From positions 496,001-560,000 of the forward strand of contig JACONQ010000013.1 of the NCBI GenBank assembly GCA_014281115.1: DNA of 64,000 nt. Direction: 5' to 3'. The stretch is from Laburnicola sp. R22_1. Its lineage: Eukaryota; Ascomycota; Dothideomycetes; Pleosporales; Didymosphaeriaceae. Position numbers and translations under genes: made by a program. The notes beneath the pieces are model-generated. The model ran no database searches. It had not been told where the DNA came from and was given only the letters and a program-made list of their open reading frames with translations. Below are positions 50,883-60,750 of the stretch, piece after piece. The number at the start of each line of letters is the position of its first letter. Position 1 is the first letter of the stretch.

Positions 50883-51719
50883 TCAAGTCTCGCTCGGCGC
50901 TGTAGTCACACTCCCCATTTCCTCCGATTCTACACTCTCACCATCCCTCCAAATTTCCTTACTCTCACTCTCCACGCTTTTCATTGCCATCGCAACGTCT
51001 TCAAGCCTATTAACGACTTCCAAAACTCCCCTATTCACCTTGTCGAAATATTTATCGTTCACTTCTCTCCTCATCCTGCTAAGCTCGATGTCCTTCTCCG
51101 TCTCTTCCTCCAGCTTACTCCGCTCGAACGTGCCATCGGGCTTGTTACCCTTTGTAGGTGCATCGCCCAACTTCTCTATCGCTTGTTCCGGGATGCTAAG
51201 GAGATCGGTCGCATTGGTGTCCACGGCGGATCTACGCTCCTCAGAGAATTGGCCCGACTCTTCGGCTTCGGAGCGCGCCCAAGCTTTGGCAAGCTCAATC
51301 TGTGCTCTGCGTAGGTCTTCCAGAGCACGGCTATGTTCACTGCCGAAAACTGTCATGCCGGGTCCTTTGATGGCGCTCAGTTCCACCTCCTCGAGCGTGT
51401 TCTGCATCTCGGCCCATATCGCTTCTGCGCGCGAGGATGCTTCTGCGTCTGCAGCTGCAGCTTGCTGCTTTTGATGACGAATGAATGGCGCATTAGGATT
51501 GGAGGAAGTGAGATTGAGGAGGTCATCGTCGTATGCGGATGCGGAGGTTGTTGGCGGAGGGGGTCGCTTCCCGTCTGGGGGTAAGAGGGAGCGTTGTCGA
51601 TTCAGAGGGGCATGAGAGGGCTTGTCGGCTGCGGCGCCTGGGAGGAGGGATGTAGCGGAGGCATTGTGAGAGGGTGGTCCAACAAAGAGCGCGGGTGCGG
51701 GGAGCCGATTGGAGGACAT
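50883..51719 (-). CDS. Conserved fungal coiled-coil protein, unknown function
   Basis: An intronless ORF of 278 residues from ATG 51719 ('MSSNRLPAPALFVGPPSHNA'). The N-terminal about 95 residues are Pro/Ser/Ala-rich and disordered. From about 100 to 160 there is a conserved-looking helix ('EAIWAEMQNTLEEVELSA', 'FGSEHSRALEDLRRAQIELA', 'KAWARSEAEE'). A second helical stretch follows at about 205-265 ('KLEEETEKDIELSRMRREVN', 'DKYFDKVNRGVLEVVNRLED'). The C-terminus is acidic. It may belong to the fungal DUF5315 type, which I cannot confirm. There is no signal peptide or membrane segment. It is divergent from RPS23 with 333 bp between start codons. Confidence 0.78.
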   Translation of the reverse strand: MSSNRLPAPALFVGPPSHNASATSLLPGAAADKPSHAPLNRQRSLLPPDGKRPPPPTTSASAYDDDLLNLTSSNPNAPFIRHQKQQAAAADAEASSRAEAIWAEMQNTLEEVELSAIKGPGMTVFGSEHSRALEDLRRAQIELAKAWARSEAEESGQFSEERRSAVDTNATDLLSIPEQAIEKLGDAPTKGNKPDGTFERSKLEEETEKDIELSRMRREVNDKYFDKVNRGVLEVVNRLEDVAMAMKSVESESKEIWRDGESVESEEMGSVTTAPSET

Positions 51720-52052
51720 TGTAGTATCGTTTTTCCTAACAGCAAAGAAAAGTAATTTAAGGTATACGCGCGTAATTCTTGCGCAGTGAGGCAGGTAGTT
51801 AGAATATCGACTGAGTGCAGCAGTCAAAGGAAAGAAGTGTGCATACTGAGGAGCCACCAAGCTTGATGGACGTGGTGCGCGTCGGTGCGCGCGGTGGCGG
51901 GGGCGCGGATTTGATGCTAGACTCGCCTTGCACTAGCGTTCTCGGGTCGCCAAGCCCACACACATCAATTTTGCTCCGCCACCTTCAACTTCTCCAGTCC
52001 GCCATACTAACCAACGACACTACCCAGCGATTGCATCGACAATACCGCAAAC
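51720..52052. promoter_or_regulatory. Divergent promoter region of the coiled-coil gene and RPS23
   Basis: The 333 bp between the start codons must hold both promoters. The RPS23 side has C/T-rich tracts (about 51945-52020) as expected for a highly expressed ribosomal-protein gene. No specific factor site could be assigned. Confidence 0.55.
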
Positions 52053-52673
52053 ATGGGCAAAGGTACGTTTCTACTCCTTCTCGCAACATTCAGCACAGAA
52101 CTCAACAATTCACACGCCGTCCCTGCGCCATGACACATAAGCTCACAATCGTACAGGACAGCCGAGAGGTCTCAATGCTGCGCGCAAGCTGCAAAACACC
52201 CGCCGTGAGGGCAAATGGGCCGATCTCCACTACAAGAAGCGTCTCCTCGGAACCGCATACAAGTCGTCTCCCTTCGGTGGCTCCTCCCACGCCAAGGGTA
52301 TCGTTCTCGAGAAGGTCGGTGTCGAGGCTAAGCAGCCCAACTCCGCTATCCGAAAGTGCGTCAGGGTGCAGTTGATTAAGAACGGAAAGAAGGTCACTGC
52401 TTTCGGTACGTCGATGATCTTTCATATTGAGGAAAAGGGTGGAATTGCAGCTGGTGGCAACGCTTGTGGCGTGATCAGGGCTAATACATAATAGTACCCA
52501 ACGACGGTTGCCTCAACTTCGTAGACGAGAACGACGAAGTCCTCCTCGCCGGTTTCGGTCGCAAGGGCAAGGCCAAGGGTGATATTCCCGGTGTGCGTTT
52601 CAAGGTCGTCAAGGTGTCTGGTGTCGGACTGTCGGCGTTGTGGAAGGAGAAGAAGGAGAAGCCTAGGTCATAA
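52053..52673 (+). CDS. RPS23: 40S ribosomal protein S23 (uS12)
   Basis: Exons are 52053-52062, 52157-52405 and 52495-52673, giving 145 residues, the standard uS12 length. The first exon is only 10 nt (ATG GGC AAA G), typical of fungal ribosomal-protein genes. Both introns have GTACGT donors and acceptors ACAG and ATAG. The sequence includes '[20 protein letters not shown]', '[20 protein letters not shown]', '[20 protein letters not shown]' and '[20 protein letters not shown]'. The Pro in 'KQPNSA' is the residue hydroxylated in other eukaryotes and sits at the decoding centre. The protein acts in the small subunit's tRNA-selection site. Confidence 0.98.
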
Positions 52674-53346
52674 GCAGCTCGCCAGCGTCACGGGGTGGAC
52701 AATCAGGAAAGAGCAATGACAAGCAATGAATGGTGGATCTGCGGACATCACGGCAGGCCAACGGAGTCTAACACGGGGTTTTTTCTGTGCTTCTTCCCGC
52801 ACTAGCGGCATGTGAAAAGATTATGAATCGGCCTGGGGGCTAGGTAGAGAATCCTAACCTGTTCGAGCGACCACATTTGGCTCTACAATTTATCAGATAC
52901 TGTTGTGTCGCAATTTTTTCCAGGTCCACAGTGAATAGACACTTAGGTACGTGATGTGAGCCGGCATTGTTCATATCCGTTCCGTACGATGGATGTGTTT
53001 TTCTCAATCTGGACAGCACCACCCAATGGATTGTATGGGCGTCAAAGATGCGCTATGAACCAGACACGCCCGGCAAATGTTTAACGGACTGGCGCCATAC
53101 ACATATTATTCTAATCTCTATCAACAACGTCGCCATTGCAACGAACCCCTCATTTCCCTATCATCCGAAGACGTCAGCAAGGACAATCGGGATTGCAAAT
53201 ACAAAGGAGGGTATCTCAAAACACAAACTCCGCCCACACCGCACCGATTTAATCCAAGAACACCCATGCAGATTCGCCAACCAAGCGTATTCATCCAGCC
53301 GCTTGCCAACATCTAAGAGTCGCGTGCGCATATTTATTCCCCGTAC
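52674..53346. other. Intergenic between convergent RPS23 and Ima1-like genes
   Basis: No supported gene or RNA. Confidence 0.55.
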
Positions 53347-55121
53347 TCAATTCGAGAACATGTGATTGAACGTGTCTTCCAATCCCGTCTCCTTCACCGG
53401 CGCATAAGAGTCATACTTGAATTTCGGCGGCGCAAAGAGTCTCGCCTGCTCTTCAACCTGTCTCGGCACACCTCGGCCGCTCAGTCCCGTCCCAAGGCTC
53501 TTGTTCATTTCTTTGTCTTCTTCGAAGAAATTGCGGCGCTGTTCTTTTGGCTGGGGGGCCCAGATGCCTTTGCGCCAGGGGTCCGCTTTCGCGGCTGCGG
53601 GGGCCTTGGGCGCGGCAGGTATCTTGTGACGGAAGGGGTTTGGGTCGCGTGTGCTGAAGATGGAGACGGGCTCGCGCTGAGCTGGTTGTGGTGGTTGGGA
53701 TGGTGACGCTTGGGCGCCGAAGGTGGTGCGGAAAATGGGAGGCGGGTTTGCGGAAAAGCGGGGGCGTGTGGGCGTCCAGTCCATGTCATCTTCAGTTCTT
53801 CTTTTAGCGGGCGTTCTGCGAACAATAGGTGATTCAGTATCTTCGGTGGTTCCGACAGATGTAGCTGTCAGAGTGGGCGAGGGAGGATAAGCTGCGGTGG
53901 TATCGCCAGGGAAGTTTGAGGCGAGTCCTGCGGCCATGGAATCAAAGCTTGTGCTTTCTGGGTGTACAGCTTCAAATTCTGCTCGCGGGCGCTTCTCGCC
54001 GCTGCGAGATACGGTAGGGAGGTGCGCCTCGAGCGGTTCGCGGTTATTCCTCTTTGGAAGGACCACTTTTGTGGTGACGGTGCCCCAACCGACGTACGTA
54101 GAGAGTACAAGTATGGCGAGCAGAGAGACATGCGTGTAATGGAAAAAGTCGAGATACTCTGCAACAGGTTCTTCTTGTGTGAGAACGATGTAGCCAAGAA
54201 TGCGGAATACCAGTACAATGGCACGTATTATCCAGAGTGAAATAACCCCAGACATATGTGAGCTGGGATGCTTCATCTTGTGCGCCAATTTTGGATTCCA
54301 AAATATGGTAATCAAATCCGCAAAGAGTGCCCACCGCATGATATTCAGGACAGTCGGGGAGACGAGGCAGCTCACGCCGACCTCTCGTCTGTTGATCACT
54401 TCCGATACACAGTTTGACCAGTTCAAACGGCCTGCTGGGTCGAAATCAAAGTAAGCGATTGCGCCGAAGCCGTGCCAGAGGAGCCCGGCGAAGACACTGG
54501 AGAGGTATATCCATTGCCCAAGCCGTACGAATATTATTGTCCAGAACTGGCGTCGAGTAGCCCTCCCAGCCTCGTACAGTTTGGATTGCTCCAGCTTGCG
54601 GCGCAGATTGTCTGCTTTCGCCGCGTAGCCAGCCCGGCGGATATGGTCCTGGACCCGGTCGATGCAGTTCTCGCAGACGGGCGGAAAGCGCTCCTCCAAG
54701 TCAGCCCGGTATTGGCCGAGGCTAGCCTCATACTCTGAGTACCTGGGATGGTCTTCGTCGGGCAGGTAGTTGGAGAGGGCCGTGGTCACGACGAGGTGGT
54801 TGCTCTGGCACCGGTCGCAGAAGGGGATCTCGGCGGGTGGGATCATGTCGGGCGTGGGTGCGCGTGCAGGCTGGGGCCTGATACGATGCAGCGGTTGAAC
54901 TCTCGCGGTCACTTCAGCGGGCGGGTCGGTGATCTGTCCGCGCTGCAGCGGCGTTAGCTTGTATAGATGAATGCGCAACGCAGGCGGAGCGTGGGTACCT
55001 CGTCCAGGTGGTTGACGGCGGTGCAGAACGGACAGACCCAGGCGCGGGGAATGCCCGCCTGCTCGTTGCGCGACGGCTTGTTGCACCCATGGCAGCGCAG
55101 TCTGCGGCGCAGGAGGCCCAT
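53347..55121 (-). CDS. Ima1/Samp1-type inner nuclear membrane protein
   Basis: Exons are 55121-54999 and 54942-53347, giving 572 residues. The 56-nt intron (donor GTACCC, branch GCTAAC, acceptor TGCAG) joins 'NHLDE' to 'RGQITDPP'. The Ima1 N-terminal zinc domain has Cys10/Cys13 ('RCHGCN') and Cys30/Cys33 ('WVCPFC'), then further CxxC pairs ('PFCDRCQSNH', 'PVCENCIDRV'). After a helical region ('HIRRAGYAAKADNLRRKLEQ') come several membrane segments, including 'WTIIFVRLGQWIYLSSVFAG', 'SLWIIRAIVLVFRILGYIVL' and 'HVSLLAILVLSTYVGWGTVT'. The C-terminal about 200 residues are Pro-rich and polar. Fission yeast Ima1 and human Samp1 reside in the inner nuclear membrane and link centromeric chromatin or LINC complexes to the envelope. 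It is divergent from uL24m. Confidence 0.9.
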
Positions 55122-55407
55122 TGTGAAAGCGCGGTCCCGTCGTTTGCATGCGGAGGTCGAGTCGTCGAGTCGTCGGAAGCAGGCAGATGCTCGGAAATTC
55201 TGCCGCGGCTGACCGCCCAGGGGCCTGCCGAAATTTGGCTGGCTCGGGCGATGCACACCTCCCGACAGAGCAGTCAAGCCAAGTGGGAGAGCTCAAGGGG
55301 GCTTTAGTCGCCGCATTATTCCTGCAACCGACCCGTCGCCCATGGCTCGATAGCGCCGCGCACCCTGAAAGCATACCGAACCCGCCTCCGGCTCACCCAC
55401 GCCGATC

Positions 55408-57062
55408 ATGAGCCAATTGGCTTCCGCCGCCCGGCCGGCGCGCACAGCAAGGCAGCTGGCGAGGCTCAGAGACATCAAGAAAGTCGAGGGCGCCATCCGC
55501 TGGCACGAGCGAGAGCGCAAGAAGCGCAAGGACATCACCCAAGACCGATGGGAGGCCAAGCAGGCACACATCCAGCGCCGAAAGTGGGAGATAGACAACG
55601 TCAAGCGACCGATCAGGGATGCGAAGAAAAATCTCACCGAGGACTATCTACTTGGTCCTCTGCGGCCAAACCGCGCTGTGGGCCAGGACGCGCCGAGATA
55701 CGGCGTGTTGGGCACAGGTGCCATACGAAGGCCTAACATTCCCACTCGTGTGCAAGAGAAAAGGAATGAGTTCAGGGAGCAGAAAGGCCTTGAGCTCGAG
55801 TACCCGCTCGTCGTCGACGGCAAGAAATATTTCCACATCGTCGAGTATGACCGTGTGGTCGTCGTTAACGGCAGAGAGAAAGGCAAGATTGGCACCGTCG
55901 ACCGAGTCGTTCCTGAATCGCATGAAGTCATAATCAAGGACATCAACAAGGTATGCGCCTTCGCTCTACATCTCCCTGGAGATTTTTTAACATGTTCCCA
56001 TAGCACTACGTTGACGGCCGCGCCTTCAACGTTCAAGCTGGTGAGAACCCGGGCGCGAAAAGGGAAGTGGAGGTTCCCATTCCTATAGAAGATGTTCGTC
56101 TCGTGATCCCATACCGTATGCCCGCCAAAGCTGCCGACGGTGTGGAAAAGTATACCTACCAGGATGTCGTTGTGGACAAGCTTATCATGGAGCGGCACAC
56201 AACCGGGAAAGATCCCTTCACAGGCATAGACTACGGCAACTACGAGTTTCCGGAGGAGCACCGCTTTGACCCGATGACTGGGTTGCCTATCTTCAACCGC
56301 TACGTTGCTGGTACGCGCCGCAGAATCCAGTGGCCTTGGGAGGACACTGAATCATACACCACCCCAAAACGCGAAAATGAGAGACAGGTGAAGGAGGAGC
56401 AGAGGCCGGGTGCCATTGGAATGATCAAGCATCCAATCAAGAGTTTGAAAAGCCTACTCGCCAAACGCGATGCCAAGAACGACCCCAAGCCAAATGACCC
56501 CCAGGACAAGGACAACATCCACAAGATCGACGACTCCATCGAACAAGCTGAAAAATCCATTCAAATCCCGCAAGGTCAGCCGGTCAACACGTCCCCGGAT
56601 TGGGATGATGATACCGGCCGTAGCAAAGCCGATGTCACTGATCACACGCGTTCCTTTTATCCCACGCTCGTCTATCCGCCCTTCCCCAACGATATTCCCA
56701 TTGAACTTCGCTCAGACATTCGCCAAAAGCACAAGACGGATACAATGGCTGAGAGGGAGAAGAAGAACGATAAGAGCAAAGACAAAGAGGACGAGACAGT
56801 GGAGTTTTTGACTCCCAGTGCGAGAGAAAGGGCAGAGAAAGAGCTGGCCAAGCTGGAAAGAAAGCAGAAGCTTGTGGATAGCATGAAGACGCCGCTGCAA
56901 CTAAGGTGGGAAGTGGAGCGGGCGAAGAAGTTGGAGCAGGAGAAGGCTCATCCAAAAGTTGATAGAGAGGCTTTGTTGGCCGCGCTCGGACAGCATATGT
57001 GGACGAAGGGGGCGACAAAGAAGACGCGGGAGGAGCTGGGGAAAGCTGAAGCATTGGATTAG
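55408..57062 (+). CDS. MRPL40: Mitochondrial large-subunit ribosomal protein uL24m (MRPL40-type)
   Basis: Exons are 55408-55950 and 56004-57062, giving 533 residues. The 53-nt intron has donor GTATGC and acceptor ATAG. Basic N-terminal helices ('ARLRDIKKVEGAIRWHERER') precede a KOW module ('YDRVVVVNGREKGKIGTVDR', 'VVPESHEVIIKDINK'), which continues after the intron ('HYVDGRAFNVQAGE', 'PIPIEDVRLVIPYRMP'). That is the uL24 fold. Fungal mitochondrial uL24 proteins carry long C-terminal extensions; here about 300 residues, highly charged (Lys/Glu-rich coiled coil near 440-500). It assembles at the exit side of the mitochondrial 54S subunit. The divergent start is 286 bp from the Ima1-like gene. 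Confidence 0.9.
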
Positions 57063-57273
57063 TCTGGAGTGAATGTACTGTGCCGTGTAGCATATTGTAG
57101 ATATTTCTCTTGTATGATAAGAGGCGAGCATGTAAGACAGTTTGGGGAATTCTATGGCATTGATCGAGTGCATGATCAATCAGGGGTATCTAGCTTCGAA
57201 AACATGTACAGCTGCTCCTTCAACGCCAAACTATGCATTTTTGTACATATCTCCACATCTCCATATCCTCTCC

Positions 57274-58047
57274 TCATACCAGTATGCCCCAGTACTCTGC
57301 CCTCCCGCCACCTCGACCTTCAAGCTCCTCCCACTGCACCAAAAACCGATCAACTAGCCTGCACAACAACTTCCCGCTCAAACTCAACGTCTTCACCCGC
57401 GCAAAGCTCTCTACGTATATAGTCTTGCACTTGCCCCTACTACTCGCCCCCCTGACATTAAAGAACTTGAGTACAAGCGACGCGAGCACAAGTATCACCG
57501 CCGTAGCCGGACCATTCGTGATGATCAAATCGGGTACATCGCCGGACAAAAGAGGCGCAAAGCAGGCATACAAGCAGTGCAGCGCCGACAGCGGCGTCGT
57601 GAGAAGCGATTGGTGTATCTTCCGGGCGCGCGGCACGGTCGCAAGGTCGTAGTGTTCTGGCCCGACGTGGTATCCCCCTCGTTGTGCATCACCGCTCTCG
57701 CTCTTCTCCTTCAGCTTCAGTTGAACTCCGTCCTCCAGCGCAGTCTCGAATTCCGCTGCTCGTCGCGCGGAAAACCCATCACCGCTGCTCACGACGTAGG
57801 TTCTGTGCGTGTACTTCCGCGTGTCGAGGTCCTTGAGCAGATAGATCATCTCATGCGTGTGGCCGCCGGAACCGAGGACGATGAGGAGGCGTGTGGGGCC
57901 TGCGGCGGGACGGCGGATAGGAGGGCGTTGGAAGGGGGTGCGGGGGAGGATGGCGAGGAGGCGGAGGGTGGCTGCTACGAGGAGGGTGGGGAGGAGGGCG
58001 AGGAAGAAGGTTGTCGTGTAGAGGGCGGAGGGTGGTGGGGGTGCCAT
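57274..58047 (-). CDS. ALG14: UDP-GlcNAc transferase subunit Alg14
   Basis: An intronless ORF of 257 residues. An N-terminal membrane anchor (about 9-33) is followed by the Alg14 Rossmann-like domain with the hallmark 'VLGSGGHTHEMIYLL' (GSGGHT at 59-64). Later come 'THRTYVVSSGDGFSARRAAE', 'VPRARKIHQSLLTTPLSALH', 'PDLIITNGPATAVI', 'KTIYVESFARVKTLSLSGKL' and 'VDRFLVQWEEL'. Alg14 anchors the catalytic Alg13 to the ER membrane; together they add the second GlcNAc to dolichol-PP-GlcNAc on the cytosolic face. An insertion of about 20 residues (about 105-125) is present relative to short homologues. Convergent with uL24m. Confidence 0.95.
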   Translation of the reverse strand: MAPPPPSALYTTTFFLALLPTLLVAATLRLLAILPRTPFQRPPIRRPAAGPTRLLIVLGSGGHTHEMIYLLKDLDTRKYTHRTYVVSSGDGFSARRAAEFETALEDGVQLKLKEKSESGDAQRGGYHVGPEHYDLATVPRARKIHQSLLTTPLSALHCLYACFAPLLSGDVPDLIITNGPATAVILVLASLVLKFFNVRGASSRGKCKTIYVESFARVKTLSLSGKLLCRLVDRFLVQWEELEGRGGGRAEYWGILV

Positions 58048-58607
58048 TGTGGGCTGGGGGTTTGTCGGTGGCGGCGATGGGCGCGGGATGGGAGCGGGTT
58101 ATTTGTTAGAGTAGTGGCTAGGCATTGTCGTGGTGGGGGGCGCGTTTGTTGTACGTAGGTGGGTGAGAGTCGGGCGGTACGTGTTTGTAGCGGGGCGGTT
58201 TTGCGCGCTATCACGTGTGGGGTCGGCCCCCGGCCCCAGGGACGTATCTGAGTAGTACACCTTGAGTTTCTTACATCAAGCCAGTATCCAGCGAATGTGA
58301 GGTAATCTACACTGCACGTTTTAGGGAAAGTGTCCAATTTTATCCTGCCCATTGTAACAAGAATTCGATCATGCACCAAAGCGAACCGTTCATAATGCTT
58401 CATATGCTGATTGAGATTGCTATTCTCTACTATTACGACTTATGTTACTCGCCCTTCCGAATTTTAAAGCCTCACATTGACCCCTCCCATACGACATCGT
58501 TGTAAATTCCTTCTGAAGACGTCTCCTGCTCATACACAGCGAATTGTACATACGTACCGTCCCTCCTAAATATACATGCCCAATGTAGTTGACCTTGGAA
58601 CAACACT
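58048..58607. other. Intergenic, ALG14 promoter side
   Basis: No supported gene. The first about 180 bp is strongly G-rich on the + strand. Confidence 0.5.
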
Positions 58608-59696
58608 TCAATCATCCCTCAGAGTCAGGGCAATCTGCTGCACCTTCTTGTTCCACCACTGCTGCTGCTCTTGTTCGATCTTCTGCAGCTCGTTGGTTTG
58701 CGAAACACCCATCTCGGTGACCGTGCGCTCCAGCTGTTTGACGTCTTCCTTCGAGAGCTGGACGGGACTTGGATAATTTTTCATCACAGAGGGAGAGTAT
58801 AAGAATTTGGGTAGCTCCCGTTGCGGCTCTTGGAATGTGACACGTTTCTGAGCAGGCTTCGGTTCGAGACTGAAGAGCGTCGATTCGTCATCTGTTGCAC
58901 GGACTGGCGAAAGAGAGGCTGGCGGAGCCTGTGTGAGAAGGAGAGAGGACATAGTCCCCTCACCTAGGCACCGCACGCCGACTTTCCATATCTCACCAAC
59001 CACCGTTTCCCATTGCCTTTCAAGATTGCTAAGTTCCGCAACAGTCTCCTTTTGCTTCACTGAGAAGGCTTCAAGCCTTTTCTCTAACGTGAGCTGGGTC
59101 GAATGCTCTTCGCCGAGGGTGGCTTTTGGCCCGCCTATGACTCCATAAGAACCGATAGGTTTCAAGAGCCTCGCGGTTGTTCGGTCGAATTTGTCAGAAA
59201 TAGTGAGCTTGAGAGGCGACGCGTTGGGGTCAGACGTGCTAGGCGGAGAAGAGGCAGTCACAAGGTTGGATTCGTGGAGCTGAGCGAGAAGGTGAGCGAG
59301 CGTAGTGTCGAGTCTAGTGATTGTATTTTTGTACAGAGTGCGCCGGTATGCGTGTGTGGCATCTGCAGTCTCATCAGCTGTGTGTCTTTCGCGTAGAAAG
59401 AAGCGCAGCTTACCATTGAATGCCACTGCAAGAGGATGCAAACCTATCGGCTTCTTCTCGTCGTGCCTGCCTCCTCTATTCGGGCTGCTGTTGGATCCCT
59501 GTTTCGTGCGGGTAGGTTTCTTTGGCGGAGATAGACGGTGAACAGGAGGCACTCGTTGCGCATACACTGAATTCGCCGGCTTCTTCGTGACTTTCAGAGG
59601 CTGCTTGAAAACGGCTGCTGCCGAGACCACCTGCTTTGTAGCTGGGTGGGGAGGCGGGACGGCGCGCAGAAACTTGTCTGGACGGCTGTCATCCAT
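58608..59696 (-). CDS. Uncharacterised fungal protein with C-terminal coiled coil
   Basis: Exons are 59696-59414 and 59362-58608, giving 345 residues. The 51-nt intron (donor GTAAGC, branch CTGAT, acceptor CTGCAG) is stop-free and in frame, so the unspliced ORF of 362 residues is also open. I prefer the spliced form because all three splice signals are strong. The N-terminus (about 1-85) is Pro/Lys/Arg-rich and probably disordered. Helices with heptad character lie at about 97-125 and 190-225 ('LEKRLEAFSVKQKETVAELS', 'NLERQWETVVGEIWKVGV'). A second coil with a Gln/Trp-rich end ('KIEQEQQQWWNKKVQQIALT') closes the protein. A motif 'KRVTFQEP' (about 265) is reminiscent of PP1-docking RVxF, which is tentative. 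I do not recognise the family. Confidence 0.72.
   Translation of the reverse strand: MDDSRPDKFLRAVPPPHPATKQVVSAAAVFKQPLKVTKKPANSVYAQRVPPVHRLSPPKKPTRTKQGSNSSPNRGGRHDEKKPIGLHPLAVAFNGKLRFFLRERHTADETADATHAYRRTLYKNTITRLDTTLAHLLAQLHESNLVTASSPPSTSDPNASPLKLTISDKFDRTTARLLKPIGSYGVIGGPKATLGEEHSTQLTLEKRLEAFSVKQKETVAELSNLERQWETVVGEIWKVGVRCLGEGTMSSLLLTQAPPASLSPVRATDDESTLFSLEPKPAQKRVTFQEPQRELPKFLYSPSVMKNYPSPVQLSKEDVKQLERTVTEMGVSQTNELQKIEQEQQQWWNKKVQQIALTLRDD
59363..59413 (-). other. Stop-free 51-nt intron in the uncharacterised gene
   Basis: GTAAGC ... CTGATGAG ... CTGCAG, a multiple of three without stops. Retention would add 17 residues ('LRFFLRERHTADETA' region). Retained and spliced forms would both be translatable. 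Confidence 0.75.
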
Positions 59697-60190
59697 CCCG
59701 GCTGAGCGTCTTTGGCGTGAAAAGATATATGTGTGAGAGCGGATTGTAAGAATTGCGAGTTTTGAGGTTGTTGTGCGCCAAGGTTAGAATTGACGGAGGA
59801 AGGCGCGGCCTGGCTCAAGAGGCGGCTTCCCAATTTGAATCCTGACGCCCACCGCGGATGTTACGAAGTACTCTTGCCGATTAGAAATGATAGCAAAAGA
59901 AGGAGGCGGTAAAAGTACAATCAGAAAGTGAATAAGCAAAAATATTTCCATGTTGCCAGACGTGACGGACAGCTTTTACTCACACGGAGCCAGAAGTGAA
60001 CTAGTTGTATACTCACAAAATGGCATGGATCGCTATGAACACTAGCTTCCTCACGATCAGTAAATGTACATCGCCAATCTTACAGAAACCCTGTTGTCCG
60101 GAATAATCCGCCTGCTTGTTAGCTGCTATTTTACGGTATAGTACAACCAGAACCCAGCCCTGGATTCCTTTGCTGCAATTCTGTCCAACC
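59697..60190. other. Intergenic
   Basis: Promoter of the uncharacterised gene and 3' flank of GRX5; nothing else is supported. Confidence 0.5.
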
Positions 60191-60750
60191 CTATTTCGAT
60201 TCAGACTCTTTCTGAGGCGGTACAAGGACGCCCTTCTCTTCCAGCATCTTGGCTAGCGATCCATCCTGGTGCATCGTCATAAGGATATCGCAGCCACCCA
60301 CGAACTCTTTGTCGACATAAAGCTGCGGTATCGTGGGCCACTCCGAATACTCTTTGATCCCTACAACATTTGTTAGCTCCTGGTCCCTCCCGAAATCTCC
60401 GCGTCATTGGGCCGACACCTTCCATAATGGACAAAGTGTTGATCGGCAGCTTCCATGGTTGACATACCTGACCTCAAATCATTGTCCTCCAGCACATTGA
60501 AGGCCGTGAACTTCTCCGGATCCACGCCTTGCATCCCCAAGATCTGTATGCTCGCTCTCGAAAAACCGCATTGGGGTGTCTCAGGTGTACCCTTCATGAA
60601 CAGGACGACGGGGGCAGAGGCGACCGCTTTATCTATCGCGGCACGCATATCATCGGAGAGAAGACGTATTTGCATAGGCGTAAGGAAGCGAGGGGCTGCA
60701 GTGGAGGGGAGGGGGCGAGCTGCCCGTGTCGCGGCGCGGAAGGCCTGCAT
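60191..60750 (-). CDS. GRX5: Mitochondrial monothiol glutaredoxin
   Basis: Exons are 60750-60468 and 60360-60191, giving 150 residues. The 107-nt intron has donor GTATGT, a GCTAAC branch near its end and acceptor TGTAG. The N-terminal about 30 residues (Arg/Ala/Pro-rich) form a mitochondrial presequence. The glutaredoxin domain follows: '[20 protein letters not shown]' with Cys61 in the CGFS motif, '[20 protein letters not shown]', '[18 protein letters not shown]' and C-terminal '[19 protein letters not shown]'. CGFS glutaredoxins bind a glutathione-ligated [2Fe-2S] cluster between two subunits and pass it on in mitochondrial iron-sulphur assembly. Length and all motifs are normal. Confidence 0.97.
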